Assembly: GCF_963662255.1 (NCBI RefSeq)
Contig: NC_085055.1
Span: forward strand, 3,031,102 to 3,095,101
Reading direction: 5' to 3'
Source: Cinclus cinclus
Lineage: Eukaryota; Chordata; Aves; Passeriformes; Cinclidae
Length of the DNA: 64,000 nt
The stretch's first letter is position 1. Each line of letters starts with the position of its first letter. Below the pieces are notes generated by a model. It did no database searches. It saw nothing but the letters and a program-made list of their open reading frames with translations, and had not been told where the DNA came from. Of this stretch, positions 49,290 through 60,108 are shown piece after piece. The position numbers and the translations under genes are program-made.

Positions 49290-50010
49290 GGTGGCCAGAG
49301 CACTTGAACCTCTGACAATCACCTGCAGATAACAGAGAGTTACGCTATTTCATTCCAGTGATTTATTAAGCAGCAAAAGACGAGCTCTGCACTTCATCCT
49401 TTTATGAAGCAGTCTGCAGCTCCTGGAATTTGAACTGAAAGCTGGCTCCCTGGTAATTTGTAATGGCTTGGGAGATAGCACTGCCTAAACTGGGCAGGGC
49501 TGCAGATGAATCAGCAGCAGCAGCAGCAGCTTCCCCAGGTAGAAAATAGCTGCGTGTCTTTTAAATTTTTAATGGAGATTAACACTTTGTCACTGCAGTG
49601 CATCACTCAGTGCAGCGTGTGGAGAAATGCTCTGTGCTGGGGAAGGAGACGAAGCTCCGAACAGATACAATGACAAATCCCTGACATAAAGCCTGTCCTT
49701 GTTTGAACCAGCATCTGCCTTTCCAAAAGAAAGGCAGACACATTCCCATGACAGAGGACATGGGATGGCTTTCCATTTATTTGTTAGTGGATGTATAAAT
49801 CCGAAGGAGAAAGTTAATTAGACTCCCTGTGTGCAAGGCAGTGGAGTACACTCTGATTGCTAATTATTTTAATATAGGTAAACAGCTATTGACAGTACAA
49901 GTAATTTCCCCCCATCTCCAGTTAAGAGGCTGCCAGGTATCAGTCTAACAGCTCCGAGCGAACCTGAGGCAATTTAAATTATGGGTTTTAATCAATATGT
50001 AAATTGTTAT
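49290..50010. promoter_or_regulatory. Possible conserved noncoding stretch
   Basis: High-complexity, repeat-free sequence with TAATTA cores at 49815-49820 and 49861-49866 and several isolated CpGs within otherwise CpG-poor DNA. It carries a (CAG)6 run at 49512-49529. No open frame of note. The texture suggests constraint, but this cannot be tested from one sequence. Confidence 0.25.
49512..49529 (+). repeat. (CAG)6 trinucleotide run
   Basis: Six perfect CAG copies inside non-coding sequence. They are not in any credible reading frame. Confidence 0.9.
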
Positions 50011-51829
50011 TGTAGAACCCATCCATGATAGTTTGCTGCAGCTGCCCCACCACTCCTCAGAGCTGGCAGCTGCTGGCTCAGGCTGGGCTGTGGCTGCTGC
50101 TCCTCACCCCAGGTTCCAGAGCTGACACTCCTTCATCTGCTCATTCTCTACTCAGAGCATCTCTTACTCAACACCTTTCTCAGGCCAGCACAGCTCAAAG
50201 AGGCAAAGCCCCTCCCTCCTGCTCCCCAAGCTCAGCCCCCCTTGGTTCTGGTTTGAGGAGGGCGTTTTGGGGAGACCAATGTTCAAAAGTGCCCGGTCAC
50301 ATTTATTTGATTTTGGCATTGTCACCCAGAGGCAGTTCTGCCTCAGAGCTTTTGAAAAGTCTTTCAGCTCATCTCTCCCAGCAGCCAACTCACCTTGTGT
50401 TGACCTCTAACTTTCAATTTACTCGTTACCTTAGCAATAATAACAAGAATTAATAACACCCCAAACTTATTATCTTGTAATTTTCCATACTACAGCCTTT
50501 AAGGCATAACCTAATTTAAAACTGTCCGGTTCTCAGTGTTTTGTACTTAATATTTGAGATGTAACAAGTGATGGTTCATTTGTTCTTGCAATTCCATCAA
50601 AAAACTGTGCAATATCTTCAATTTTAGTGAGCAAGTTTCTCTTGCAATTTAATTACCATGCTGTACATTTTCCTTTGGTGAAATTAGATTTAATGCTGAT
50701 TTGGTGAAGGATTACTGAGATTCTTTTCTTTTTTATTTAGTTGTAAATGTTCCTTGGGAGCCATTTCTGACACCCTCTGATATACTCAGAAGTGGAAAAC
50801 AGAGAGGTTCTCCAACATTGCTCCTTCCAGCTGGCCTCAAAAACATATTTGTCTAAACCACAACCAACAATTTATGGTTTGGATCAACTTTGGATTAAGC
50901 GAGGCCAAAAAATATGGCTTGCTTGCAGCAATTAATATTCTAGAGACCCACAGGAAGCAGCACAAAGTAATCGTTCACATTTTTCAGCCCCAGAGGTTTC
51001 CAAGCTGCATGGTAAAGTAAGGGGTAAAAACAAAACCTCTTCAGAAGAGGGTAAGAGGCAGAGAAATTAGCAAAGAATTAGTCTGAGAAGAAATACAGAA
51101 GAAGAAGCCCAGTGGGCAGAGGAAGAGCCTCTCCATCAGCCTGACGGCTCCTGTTTAATTGTGGAGGAAGCATCGGGGAGGAATCCGGGTGAATTCATGT
51201 CTTGGCACCCACCACTGGACCTGGGCACGGCGAAGTGGCCACTCAGGGACCTGCCCAAGAGGCTCCCTTGGCCATGCTTGGCACTGGAGGGGGATCCATG
51301 ACCCAACCTGGAAGGTTTCGGAATCCCTCCATCAACTACTGTCCCACTTTTAGGAAATTTGGGGAATTGCTGCATTTATTACCCAACCCTTGCCTGTCTC
51401 AGCCCGTTGTTTGTGCTGGGCTCTGTTGGGTTTGCCCTCGTGGGCAGCACTGGGACCGCTCCTCTGCCACCTCCACGAGCTGCAGGTACCTCCCTGCAGG
51501 GCTGCCCTCCAGTCCCTTCACCTGCCCTTCCATTTGAAGCAGGAGCTGGCTGTATCCCTGAGCATTCAGCACATCTTCTGGCCTTTTTGGGGGAAAGAAA
51601 AAAAATTACTTGAAACCACCAAAAAATATCTCCTTAAAATGAATTTTCCGTAATACCGTGCTCTTGTGGCCTCCTGTTTTTCTGCAGCCTTGAAGCTGCA
51701 CTGAATTCATCGCAAACATAGAAATTGGTTCTTCTTTACCTCTTTACCCAGAATGCTTTGGGCAGGAAAAAATAAGAACATCGTTGTGAAAAGTTGCAGT
51801 ACTTTGGCTGAGTTTCGAGAGGCCGATTC
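50011..51829. other. Noncoding DNA with two GC-richer islets
   Basis: Islets at 50025-50400 and 51120-51560 contain overlapping frames (up to 142 codons) on both strands, none recognisable. The rest is AT-rich. No transposon recognised. Confidence 0.55.
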
Positions 51830-52340
51830 CGTCGGGATCTGTGGACAGTTATTTTTATGCATTCATTGCTCATTGACCAGGATAATCAAATAGAATATTC
51901 CATTTGCTTCCTGCTGGTTAAGTGCCTAATTCAGAGCTAATTGAAGTCAATGGGCAGATATTCACAGACTTTAATGGACCAGCCATAATCTTACGTCTAC
52001 CCTTGTTGTGTAGGTTATTTTATTTATCCTAATTATTTTCATCTTCCCATGCATGCACGACCAGTTATTTATTTTATGCGCATCATCATCATCTGTAAGT
52101 GGAAGTTTTTAAAGTAGTTATTAAAAGGTATTTCAAGGCCCGTATTTGCACAGACCTATGGCTATGATAATGGCACAGAGAGAGATTTTAACCCAGCATT
52201 GCTTTGGTATCCACCATAACAGTTATTGTTATAAAAATCTGCTTAAATTGCAAGGGTTTTTTTTGTTACTGCAGCTCCATGGGCAGAACTTGAGCCACTA
52301 ATGTGATTATACTAACAACCTATACATATTTATGCCCTAA
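51830..52340. promoter_or_regulatory. Possible conserved noncoding stretch
   Basis: About 500 bases of repeat-free sequence bounded by a GC islet and an A18 tract. It has scattered CpGs retained in AT-rich DNA (GATTCCGTCGGGATC near 51825, TTATGCGCATCATC near 52075, TTACGTC near 51991) and many TTAAT/ATTA words. CpG retention in an otherwise CpG-depleted region hints at constraint or lack of methylation. Inference only. Confidence 0.3.
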
Positions 52341-52406
52341 TGGCACTACTTTTTAGCTTTTGGGAGCAGAATATACCCTGAACAAGAGCCAAAGTCTGAG
52401 ATTCTC

Positions 52407-52424
52407 AAAAAAAAAAAAAAAAAA
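52407..52424 (+). repeat. A18 homopolymer
   Basis: Eighteen A residues followed by GAGCTTTAG. No canonical AATAAA lies at a suitable distance upstream, so a retrocopy tail is not supported. Confidence 0.9.
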
Positions 52425-52445
52425 GAGCTTTAGACTATCTCATTA

Positions 52446-52640
52446 GTGTTTCCCAGGAAAAAACTAACAAAAAAAAAAACCAGAAGAAAGCAACATAAAC
52501 AACCCACATGCAACAAAATTCCCCAACCACGCAATGAAAAACAAATGAACAAAACAAAGCAAAACAAATACAAAAGAAAAAGAAACAAACCAAACACAAC
52601 AGAACAATCCTCCAAAACCACAAAAGAAAAACCCATATGT
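52446..52640 (+). repeat. A/C-rich low-complexity tract
   Basis: Long A/C-rich stretch with AAACAAAAC-like words, broken by short G/T islands. It produces a Lys-rich frame on the plus strand and a Phe/Val/Cys-rich frame on the minus strand; both are spurious. Confidence 0.75.
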
Positions 52641-53159
52641 CAAAATCTATGGTTGTTTTTTCTGCATATTAAAGCATTTGTATTTAAAAATGAAATTTTA
52701 AAAACCCCACACATATTTTTCTGGTTTTCATGCATCTCAAGCTGAGACAGGGATTAAAATCAATACATTCTGTGAGGGCTGATGGCTCTGAAGTTGGAAT
52801 AATTTGGGAAAAACCATGTGAACCAGGAAAACCAACAATGTGCACTAATAATTCATATTCCCTTCTGTTTTCTCAGCTTTTGAGCTTTCCTGAAGTCCTC
52901 AGTGTGCTGCAAAGTCTCGTGTCACTTGTTGTGAAGGTGTGGATCTTGAGTGAAAAATTAAAATCTGTCTTTCCACCTTTCTCAAATGTTTCTTTTGGTG
53001 GAGTTACACTTTCAGGAACATATGCTGTAAAAATTCCCATTATGAGCCATATTAACCAGGACAAAACAAGATCCTGCTCAGTTCTGTTTTGTCATTGAGT
53101 CCCGCCAGGGTAAACACAGGTCAGCCTCAAGTGTTTGGGAAAATCTTTTCTCTCTCCAC
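52641..53159. other. Noncoding DNA
   Basis: Unique AT-rich sequence. A 122-codon frame (52730-53098) has no domain. Confidence 0.55.
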
Positions 53160-53370
53160 ATAATCAGTACAGAATCCAAACATATAATTACAATTCCATA
53201 CACGCAATATTTGGATACTTAATAGTGCATTAAACAAGTTACATTGAATGTTTTGATATAATTTAATCTCGCCGAGTGTCAATATTTAGCTCGTAATTAA
53301 TAGCATATTTACTTCTCTGCCATACATTGGTGTGCCAATTATGAGCTTAAACACCCTTCCCCAGCTCAGT
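53160..53370. promoter_or_regulatory. Possible short conserved noncoding element
   Basis: AT-rich, repeat-free segment with TAATTA at 53294-53299 directly after a retained CpG (GCTCGTAATTAATAGC) and another CpG pair in AATCTCGCCGAGTG. No open frame. Resembles a homeodomain-bound enhancer core, but only by texture. Confidence 0.25.
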
Positions 53371-54584
53371 ACTTGCCATGGAAATTAAACACACCTGTCT
53401 GTGGTGGAACTCCATCAAAAGCAAGGAATATACTCCCAGAAAACCTTTGATCCAGTGCAGCGTTAACACAGTCTGAAGGTGTTTTGTGGATTACATTTTC
53501 TTTCTGTGATCAGTGTTGCTTCACGGGTGTTGTACGTCTCCAAAAAACACAGACCTGCATTAAGAGGACTTTAATTGTCACCTCTTGTTTCCTACACGTG
53601 GATTATTTCCAGGTCATTTCCCTTTCAGGTTTATTTGGGCAATAAATTTACAATTAACTCAAGCCCATCAAGCACTACAAAAACTGAAATTGTGCCTGAC
53701 ACACTATTTTTTCATTCCAGAATGGATTAATTAAGACGTTTAAGCAGTCATTTTTCATCCAGCATTTGAGGAAGAATTTTGACAGACCTACATTCAATTA
53801 AAATGTCTTCCATCTCTTTTCACCTTTCCCCATTTAGTTCTTGGTCTCTGTAGAATAACTCTGTTATGTAGTGTCCGTGAAGAATTTATAAATATTCCAA
53901 CCTATCTTTTTTTTTTTTCCCCCCTGGAATCAGGAGAATGGAGCTTTGCCCTACAGACATTTTCTTTTGGTTTTTCAGTTTAAAAGAAATTCCTTTGCAT
54001 TTTTGTCCTATCTGGATATATATATATATATATGCAATAATAGTATACATTTATAACTTTAAAGTTGAAGATTTAGCAAAATACAAAACTTAGGTGTTTT
54101 TTATACAGAATCATGTATAATTACATATTATTACACTTTCTTATGTATTATATTAAAGATTATATTATTTTCTAGGAGTTTGGGGATTCTTCAGGCAAAG
54201 AAATCCAATCCCATTGTTACCTTGGCATTGGACTGGGATAAACCACAAGAGAAATTGGTTAAATGATTTACAAAAGAGCTAAAACAGGGTTGGGACAGCC
54301 AGAGGAAGTAAGCACGGTGCTCTCAGTCTGGTTTCTCAGCACAGCTCCCAGCTGATGGATCCCAGGAAACCTTTCCCAAGCGCTGTCTGTGTGTGGAATG
54401 TTGTGCATGGCTGCTCCTGCCCCTCCTGCTCCGCTCAGGACACATTTCCTCAGGAAGATCTTGGATTTCAACCCCATTAAAGCACAGCTGTAGTGGCTGC
54501 TCTGTGCCCTCACTCCCTTGCTCTCTCCACACTTCATCAAATGCTCTGTGAGTCAGGAAACACAGAGGGAAAAGTCAAACTCAC
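53371..54584. other. Noncoding DNA
   Basis: AT-rich DNA with a TA run at 54016-54032. The GC-richer part at 54300-54520 has overlapping open frames of 69-90 codons. Nothing recognised. Confidence 0.55.
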
Positions 54585-54698
54585 CAGGGAAAGGATGGAG
54601 CAGCTCACGACAGAGATCACGACTGTTCTGCCACAGAGCCTTCACCTCAGAAACTGTGACTCTTTGGTTCCCCAGCCTTGCTCTTTCTGGAACATTTT
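54585..54698 (-). other. Candidate internal exon, minus strand, phase 1-1
   Basis: On the minus strand a long pyrimidine-rich tract (ending near 54725) leads to a TTGCAG acceptor, then 114 open bases ending CCCTG and a GTGAGT donor (plus-strand ACTCAC at 54579-54584). Length is a multiple of three and both ends are in phase 1. The frame reads ENVPERARLGNQRVTVSEVK then ALWQNSRDLCRELLHPFP. Two GTCGTG words retain CpG. I recognise no family. Against it, the plus strand is also open in two frames here and no partner exon was found, so chance is quite possible. Confidence 0.22.
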
Positions 54699-55561
54699 CT
54701 GCAATTTCACTGAGTTTTCCAGGCACAAAGAAAGCAATAGCAGCACAGAAGCAGAGAAAGCACAGACAAGAAGGAAAATAAACATATACAATCTTCAGCC
54801 AGGGAACAGCAGAGATGCAGACAACAGCATCAAACCTCTTAAAAGGCACCATTTATTTCACAGTACCTGATAAACCTAAGTTGTTCAATCGGGAGAGAAT
54901 TCAGCTGGGCACAGGTTGACCAGAATTCAACTAGGTCCCAAGTGAGAGATAAAACCAAATTATTTTGGGCCTAGAATTTTAAATGTTAGCACTGGATAAT
55001 AAAAGATATTGTAATGATTCTGGTAAATATTTCTGTTAGGACTGAGCAAATCCTGACCACAGAGGCAGGCGCCAGAGGAGGTGTGTGATTTCAACAAAAC
55101 CACACTGCTACAAGTAAGTATTGTCAGAGCAGCACTTTAGTTTTGCTATTCTAAAAGAATATTTGGAATAGCAGATGAAAAAAAAAAATCTTCCTAACTC
55201 ACAAAGTCCTGGATTTCTTCAATAAACTTTTCTCCTCTTGACACCATCATCCAGCTCATCCCTTTGGAGACCTGCGCAGAAAGAGACACTCAGCAAAAGC
55301 CTTTCACCACAAATTAACACCCCTCAAACTCTAAATACCCAGGATCAGGCATGCAGTTAATTGCTGTCAGTTTATCCACAAAGGAAAACAACTCACCAAA
55401 GTTCAGCCTAATGGTGAATACATTCAGGGAAATGATAATCTGCTCCTGATGGTTCCAGCTGAGGAGCAGTCTCCAGGCTCACCAAGTGAATTATTCACGG
55501 TGGATTTTTTGCCACAGTCATATTTCAGCCATAGATTTTTTTCCTGGCAGGCCACTGAAAG
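54699..55561. other. Noncoding DNA
   Basis: Unique AT-rich DNA. A GTAAGT donor at 55114 follows a 17-codon open stretch, but the upstream acceptor is poor. Nothing else recognised. Confidence 0.5.
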
Positions 55562-55622
55562 AAATGCAATTGCATTTTTCTGCAAATGCAAATAGCAATG
55601 CAAATCCAAATGCAAATGCAAT
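55562..55622 (+). repeat. Degenerate TGCAAA hexamer array with POU octamers and a 16-bp palindrome
   Basis: Seven contiguous hexamers from 55581 to 55622 read TGCAAA, TGCAAA, TAGCAA, TGCAAA, TCCAAA, TGCAAA and TGCAAT. They create three perfect octamers ATGCAAAT at 55586, 55598 and 55610, each 12 bases from the next. Just upstream, 55562-55577 (AAATGCAATTGCATTT) is a perfect 16-bp palindrome built from the same words. POU-domain factors bind ATGCAAAT, so this could be a homotypic site cluster. It could equally be a slippage product. The Asn-Ala peptide it would encode is not part of a credible gene. Confidence 0.85.
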
Positions 55623-58600
55623 TCTAGGAATGTTATTAGAATCAGCCGTTGCTGTTATTAAAGTGCAATTGATCTTCGTCTTTAAAAATAAAGTGCTTGT
55701 CTACAGAACATCAGGAAATGCACTGGGAGACTTCAGCCTGTGGCTAAATGTTCTTCTTCAATGGAAAATACTGTCCCAGTGGTCAGAAAGTCAGCCCAAA
55801 ACAGCAGCTCCTCACTGGCCTATTAATCACAGACAAATGGGATCAATGGTTTTCATTTCCCAGGCTTTCCCAGAAGGTTTCCCCATGTCCAAAAGGATGT
55901 ACTACACTGCCTCCTTTTTACTCCCAAACTCTGAGCAGCCATCCTGATATTAAATTCTGTCCTATAAAACTATTTATCAATATTAAACCAAAGAGGGGTT
56001 AATATCCTTTTAGGAAACCCAACTAAACCCAATCCAAAGAAAATAGGCTTTTTTTTTTTTAAAAAAAAATATATATATACTCTATCCTTGGGTTTCTAAG
56101 CTCAGAAAAAGAAATCCCCCTGAACCAAAACTTCTTTGAGTTTGTAGTTTTTGCTGAATGTGTGAACAACCTAAAGGAAAAATATTCAGGGAGAAGAACA
56201 CAAAACAGAGAGGGAAGCAGCTCTGTTTCTCCAGCAGCTCCCACTGTTTTCAAAGGAGGTGGATGGGGGTTAATGCAGCATGGAAGGAGCTGTTTGAAAA
56301 TTAGAGTAATTCCCAGCCACCCCTACCAAGGCTCAAATATTTCTTTCCCTTATTCCCATGGGAAAACGAGGCTGATGTCCCTTGTCTGGTGGAAATCATT
56401 TCCCCTCTGATTATTCACAAACGTGACCTGGGTTCAAAAGCCAGCCCAATTTAAAAACAAACCTAAAACCCCCTAAAACCACAATTCAGTTGTTGAACTC
56501 CAAGGCTTCAAAATATATTAATGTGAAACATTTTTGGGGTTTTTTTGTTGTAACTTTGAACAAAAGCCAAGTTCTCATCCAATGCATGTTTTTTTTCCAA
56601 ATTAATTTCATTTCCACCAGCTCCTTCACTAAGCACCCATAGCAGTATCAGTCCATTTTTTCATGGCTGTTTCTTCTAGAACTTTAAACACAAACACGTA
56701 AAAATAATCTTAATGATAATTAAAATAAACACATTTAAATATTTATTTTTCTTTAATTTTTCTTTCTATACCTTAGTGGGGCTGTTCAGTGAAGCAAACT
56801 TGGGGAAAGGGAATCTGGTGTTGAGCTCAGCCATAAATAAATTAAGATTTTGTGAAAAATGCAGAATGTTTTTTTAAGCATGTGTGGTGAGAGAATTTCC
56901 AGGCCTCTGAGCTCAGGGTCTGGCACATTTCTAGCTGGAAATACAGGATTTCTCTGGCCCACTTCTCCTGGCCTCTCACTAACTACTTCTTAAATCAGTT
57001 TATTTGTGCAGCCACTCATGGCCTTTTCTGTCCCACTTACTCAGAGCCAGAATTGATCTGCTCATGTGGAATGGGCCTGCTGGCTGGAATGGGCTGAGCT
57101 GTCAGAAAAAGGGAGCAGAACTGGGCCACCAGTGTTTCCCATCAGACTCACACAAAATTATATCACTTAGAATGCAAAATAAACTTGATATTCACACTCC
57201 GGATATTTTTCAGGCTTTAGAACTGCCTTCCCAGGCAATTTGGCTTTCCAGAACAGATTTTCTCTTCTCCTTAGAATTAATTAAAAAGAGTTCAAACCCA
57301 GGCTGGGCCAATCCATTCCTAGAAAGAGAGTTTAAAGGTCAGCCCTAAGAAGAAAAAATTGGACTGAAAACTGTATTTTTTAGCCAATTGTCCATGTGAG
57401 TATCAGGAGATAAAAGGAACTAGATATTCCTTCAGCTTCAACGTGGTCTGTGGTATAAAAACTCTCCCAAACCTTTCCAAAATATGGAATATATGGAACA
57501 TATTCCTGGGCAGGGGGACTCTTCATGGGTACAGTTAATTTTCTTAATATGTTTAATATTCTATACTATGGGTTTTATATATATATATATATGTATATAT
57601 ATTCAAATCTCACACTATAATAAATATAATACAATATTGGACATATTAAAACCAAAATAATTTATAGCAAGCATATATTTTAAAAGATAATAATACTCTA
57701 CATTTACCTATATGCATTATATGAAATTCTGGTTATATGTGAATTAACTGCCATACAAACATGCCCCAGTATCTCTGGCACCTTTTAATGTAACAGCCTC
57801 TGTATTTAGACAGTCTACATTAAATACATGAAGTATTTTAAGACAGCAGATGACAAAAATCCCTTTCAAAACTGTTAAATCTAAGACAGAAGTGCCTATG
57901 GGGCTATGTGCAAGGAAGAATTTTAACTTCAAGACCAAATGTGCCACTCGTGCTCTTAAAATTTTCCCCAGAATATTCAAACTTATAGTTCCACGTTCAG
58001 ATTTTTCACAGCTTGCCTTGTTGGAGATGATCAGTAAATGAAGCAGAAAACTAAGAAAAGGGGAAGATTATTCTTTTGTGATGAAGCCATTAGATAGAGA
58101 CTGAGAGAAGCTACAAAAGACATCTCTGAAGCAAATACTCACGAGGCTGAAAAACATTTATTTTTACTTGATTTTTGCCTGTTTAGTATTGAACCTTCGC
58201 CTCTTCTTTTTCCCCCAGAACATCTGATTCACTCACCCCGTTTTCAGTTTGAATGGAGTTACATGTCATGACTGTTTGCAGGTTTTAATTAATTTTCCAT
58301 TCTACTTAACAAAGCTATTTAAATGCCTATAAACTTGAATTAATAAAGTTTTGTCTCTATTAGTTACTCCCCTTCCCATCACCTGTCATTCACCTGGTTG
58401 ACTCATTGTTTTACTGCTGTTGATATTTGCTTTACCTATAAGGTAATCAGTAATTTTTGCCATATTTTCATTATCAAATTTAAATCTGATTATTGCCTCT
58501 ACCATTTTTTCAGACTCTCTCCTAAAAATATTTTATTTAAATATTTAGTTGAGTCACACTCCTGGTGTTTAACCCATTTAGGCTGGGATTGACTGACTCT

Positions 58601-58859
58601 GTTTGGAACCATGGAGAAGTTTTGCTTTGAAGAAAGTAGAAGATTCTTGTTATTTAAAAGGGCAGTTGAAATGATGGCTGGAAAATCGAGCAGAAATGAG
58701 CTGAAGTTCTCTCCCTTCACTGCTCTCTGGTTGGGGTTATCCTTGCAGGATAAATAATGAACCAGGGCTAACCTGAGTCATAACCAGGCCCAGTTTAACA
58801 ACCCACAAGTGATTAAAGGGTGACATGAAACTCTCAGCCCCATGCCATGACTCATAGTT
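55623..58859. other. AT-rich noncoding DNA
   Basis: Contains a TA-rich microsatellite at 57575-57602 and a small hairpin GGAATAT/ATATTCC at 57486-57506. Open frames up to 114 codons (57004-57348) have no recognised domain. No transposon recognised. Confidence 0.55.
57575..57602 (+). repeat. (TA)n microsatellite
   Basis: TA run interrupted once by a G. Simple sequence. Confidence 0.9.
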
Positions 58860-59080
58860 ATTAATCTGGTTAAAACAATTTGTTACTCAGAGCTCAAGGG
58901 TGAAACTCAGACTTTTTCTGTTGCTTCATGCAGTGATTAATTTCTTCCTGTATGCAATAAAATGATAAATAACCCAGAATGTTTATTTTACAATGGAGGC
59001 ATTAAGGCTGTCGGTTATTGACCATTTTTATGTCAAAAAATGCAAGTTCATTGGAACCAAGTTCATACTTATGTTTGTTG
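58860..59080. promoter_or_regulatory. Possible conserved noncoding stretch
   Basis: Repeat-free mixed sequence with a retained CpG in GGCTGTCGGTTATTGACC and no open frame. Texture-based guess, weaker than the other candidates. Confidence 0.15.
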
Positions 59081-59888
59081 TCTAACGAGAAAATTGATCA
59101 AGGTGATAAAAGGGGATAAAAATGATAAAAAAGCAGATGTTTCCAAACTGTACTTCACTAGTAACAAATGCTGTCTCTTAAAACTTTATATTAAATCTCT
59201 CAGAAATACAAGATAAATCATGCAACTTGTTCCTTAGTGCTTTGAGACATTTACATCAAACAAAAAGCTAAAGACAAACCAAGAATTAAATATTTTATAA
59301 AATATTCGCCTTGAATTGATGCAGCTTTTGCACAGAGTCTGTTCCAGGGATGCATTTTTCTGAGGCTGGTTGTCTCAGAAATAGTACTGGAAAATATTGC
59401 AGGAGTAAGGAGAGGATCTGCCCAAGTGTCTGCTGTGGGGGAATCTGACAACATTCTGAATTTACACAAAATTACAATCCAAACCAAGGAACTTCTGCAC
59501 AGAACACAGATAACAACACCACTTTATTTAATATAGTTTCCATTAATAGTATTAATACTAAAACCATTAATGCTAATCAGGTTGAAATTTGCATAAGAAT
59601 ACAAGTATTCATTCCGCACTGAACGTTATTCCAAATTTTGCTATTGAAGTTTGGCATCAATGGAACTTGAAAGACAGACAGAGCCTTATGAATGTTCTTT
59701 CAAGGTTTATTTGTCTGTAAATTCAAATGGTTCTCATGTAAACAAGATTAAATTGCTTGGGAAGGAGGGAACTGAAAAAATGCCTTGCTTTGTCTGCTTT
59801 AAAATATAGCTGAAGAGTGAACTGAGTTGTGCAAACAGGACAAGGAAAACTTGATGAGAAGAGGCATCAGGTATTCTTATAAAGCCAA
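59081..59888. other. AT-rich noncoding DNA
   Basis: Nothing recognised; no frame above 80 codons except those that run into the CR1 and ATCCC array. Confidence 0.55.
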
Positions 59889-60108
59889 GATCACAGAATC
59901 CCAGGCTCATGGGACAGTTTGGGTTGGAAGGGACCTTAAAGTTCATCCCATCCCATCCCATCCCATCCCATCCCATCCCATCCCATCCCATCCCATCCCA
60001 TCCCATCCCATCCCATCCCACCCCTGACATGGCAGGGACACCTTCCACTGTCCCAGGCTGCTCCAAGCCCCAGTGTCCAACCTGGCCCTGCATACTTCCA
60101 GGCAGTTG
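59889..60108 (-). mobile_element. CR1 LINE 3'-end fragment with internal ATCCC expansion
   Basis: Plus strand begins GATCACAGAATCCCAGGCTC, then ACAGTTTGGGTTGGAAGGGA and CCTTAAAGTTC, the reverse complement of the CR1 terminus. After a 75-bp ATCCC array, CR1 resumes with CACCCCTGACATGGCAGGGA, CACCTTCCACTGTCCCAGGC and CCCAGTGTCCAACCTGGCCC. The array replaces the few bases that normally sit at this point of the tail. Apart from the expansion the tail is well preserved, which suggests a fairly young insertion. Confidence 0.93.
59945..60019 (+). repeat. (ATCCC)15 microsatellite
   Basis: Fifteen perfect copies of ATCCC (75 bases) within a CR1 tail. A 5-bp unit gives repeating frames on both strands (Pro-Ser-His-Pro-Ile and Gly-Trp-Asp-Gly-Met types); these are not proteins. 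The perfect purity suggests recent or ongoing slippage. Confidence 0.97.

Noticed and set aside
55063..55113. Seventeen-codon open stretch ending at a GTAAGT donor
   Set aside because: The upstream acceptor (CTGACCACAG) lacks a pyrimidine tract and an in-frame stop lies just before it.
55486..55947. 153-codon plus-strand frame with an Asn-Ala repeat
   Set aside because: The Asn-Ala run is a translation of the TGCAAA hexamer array. The rest shows no recognisable protein.
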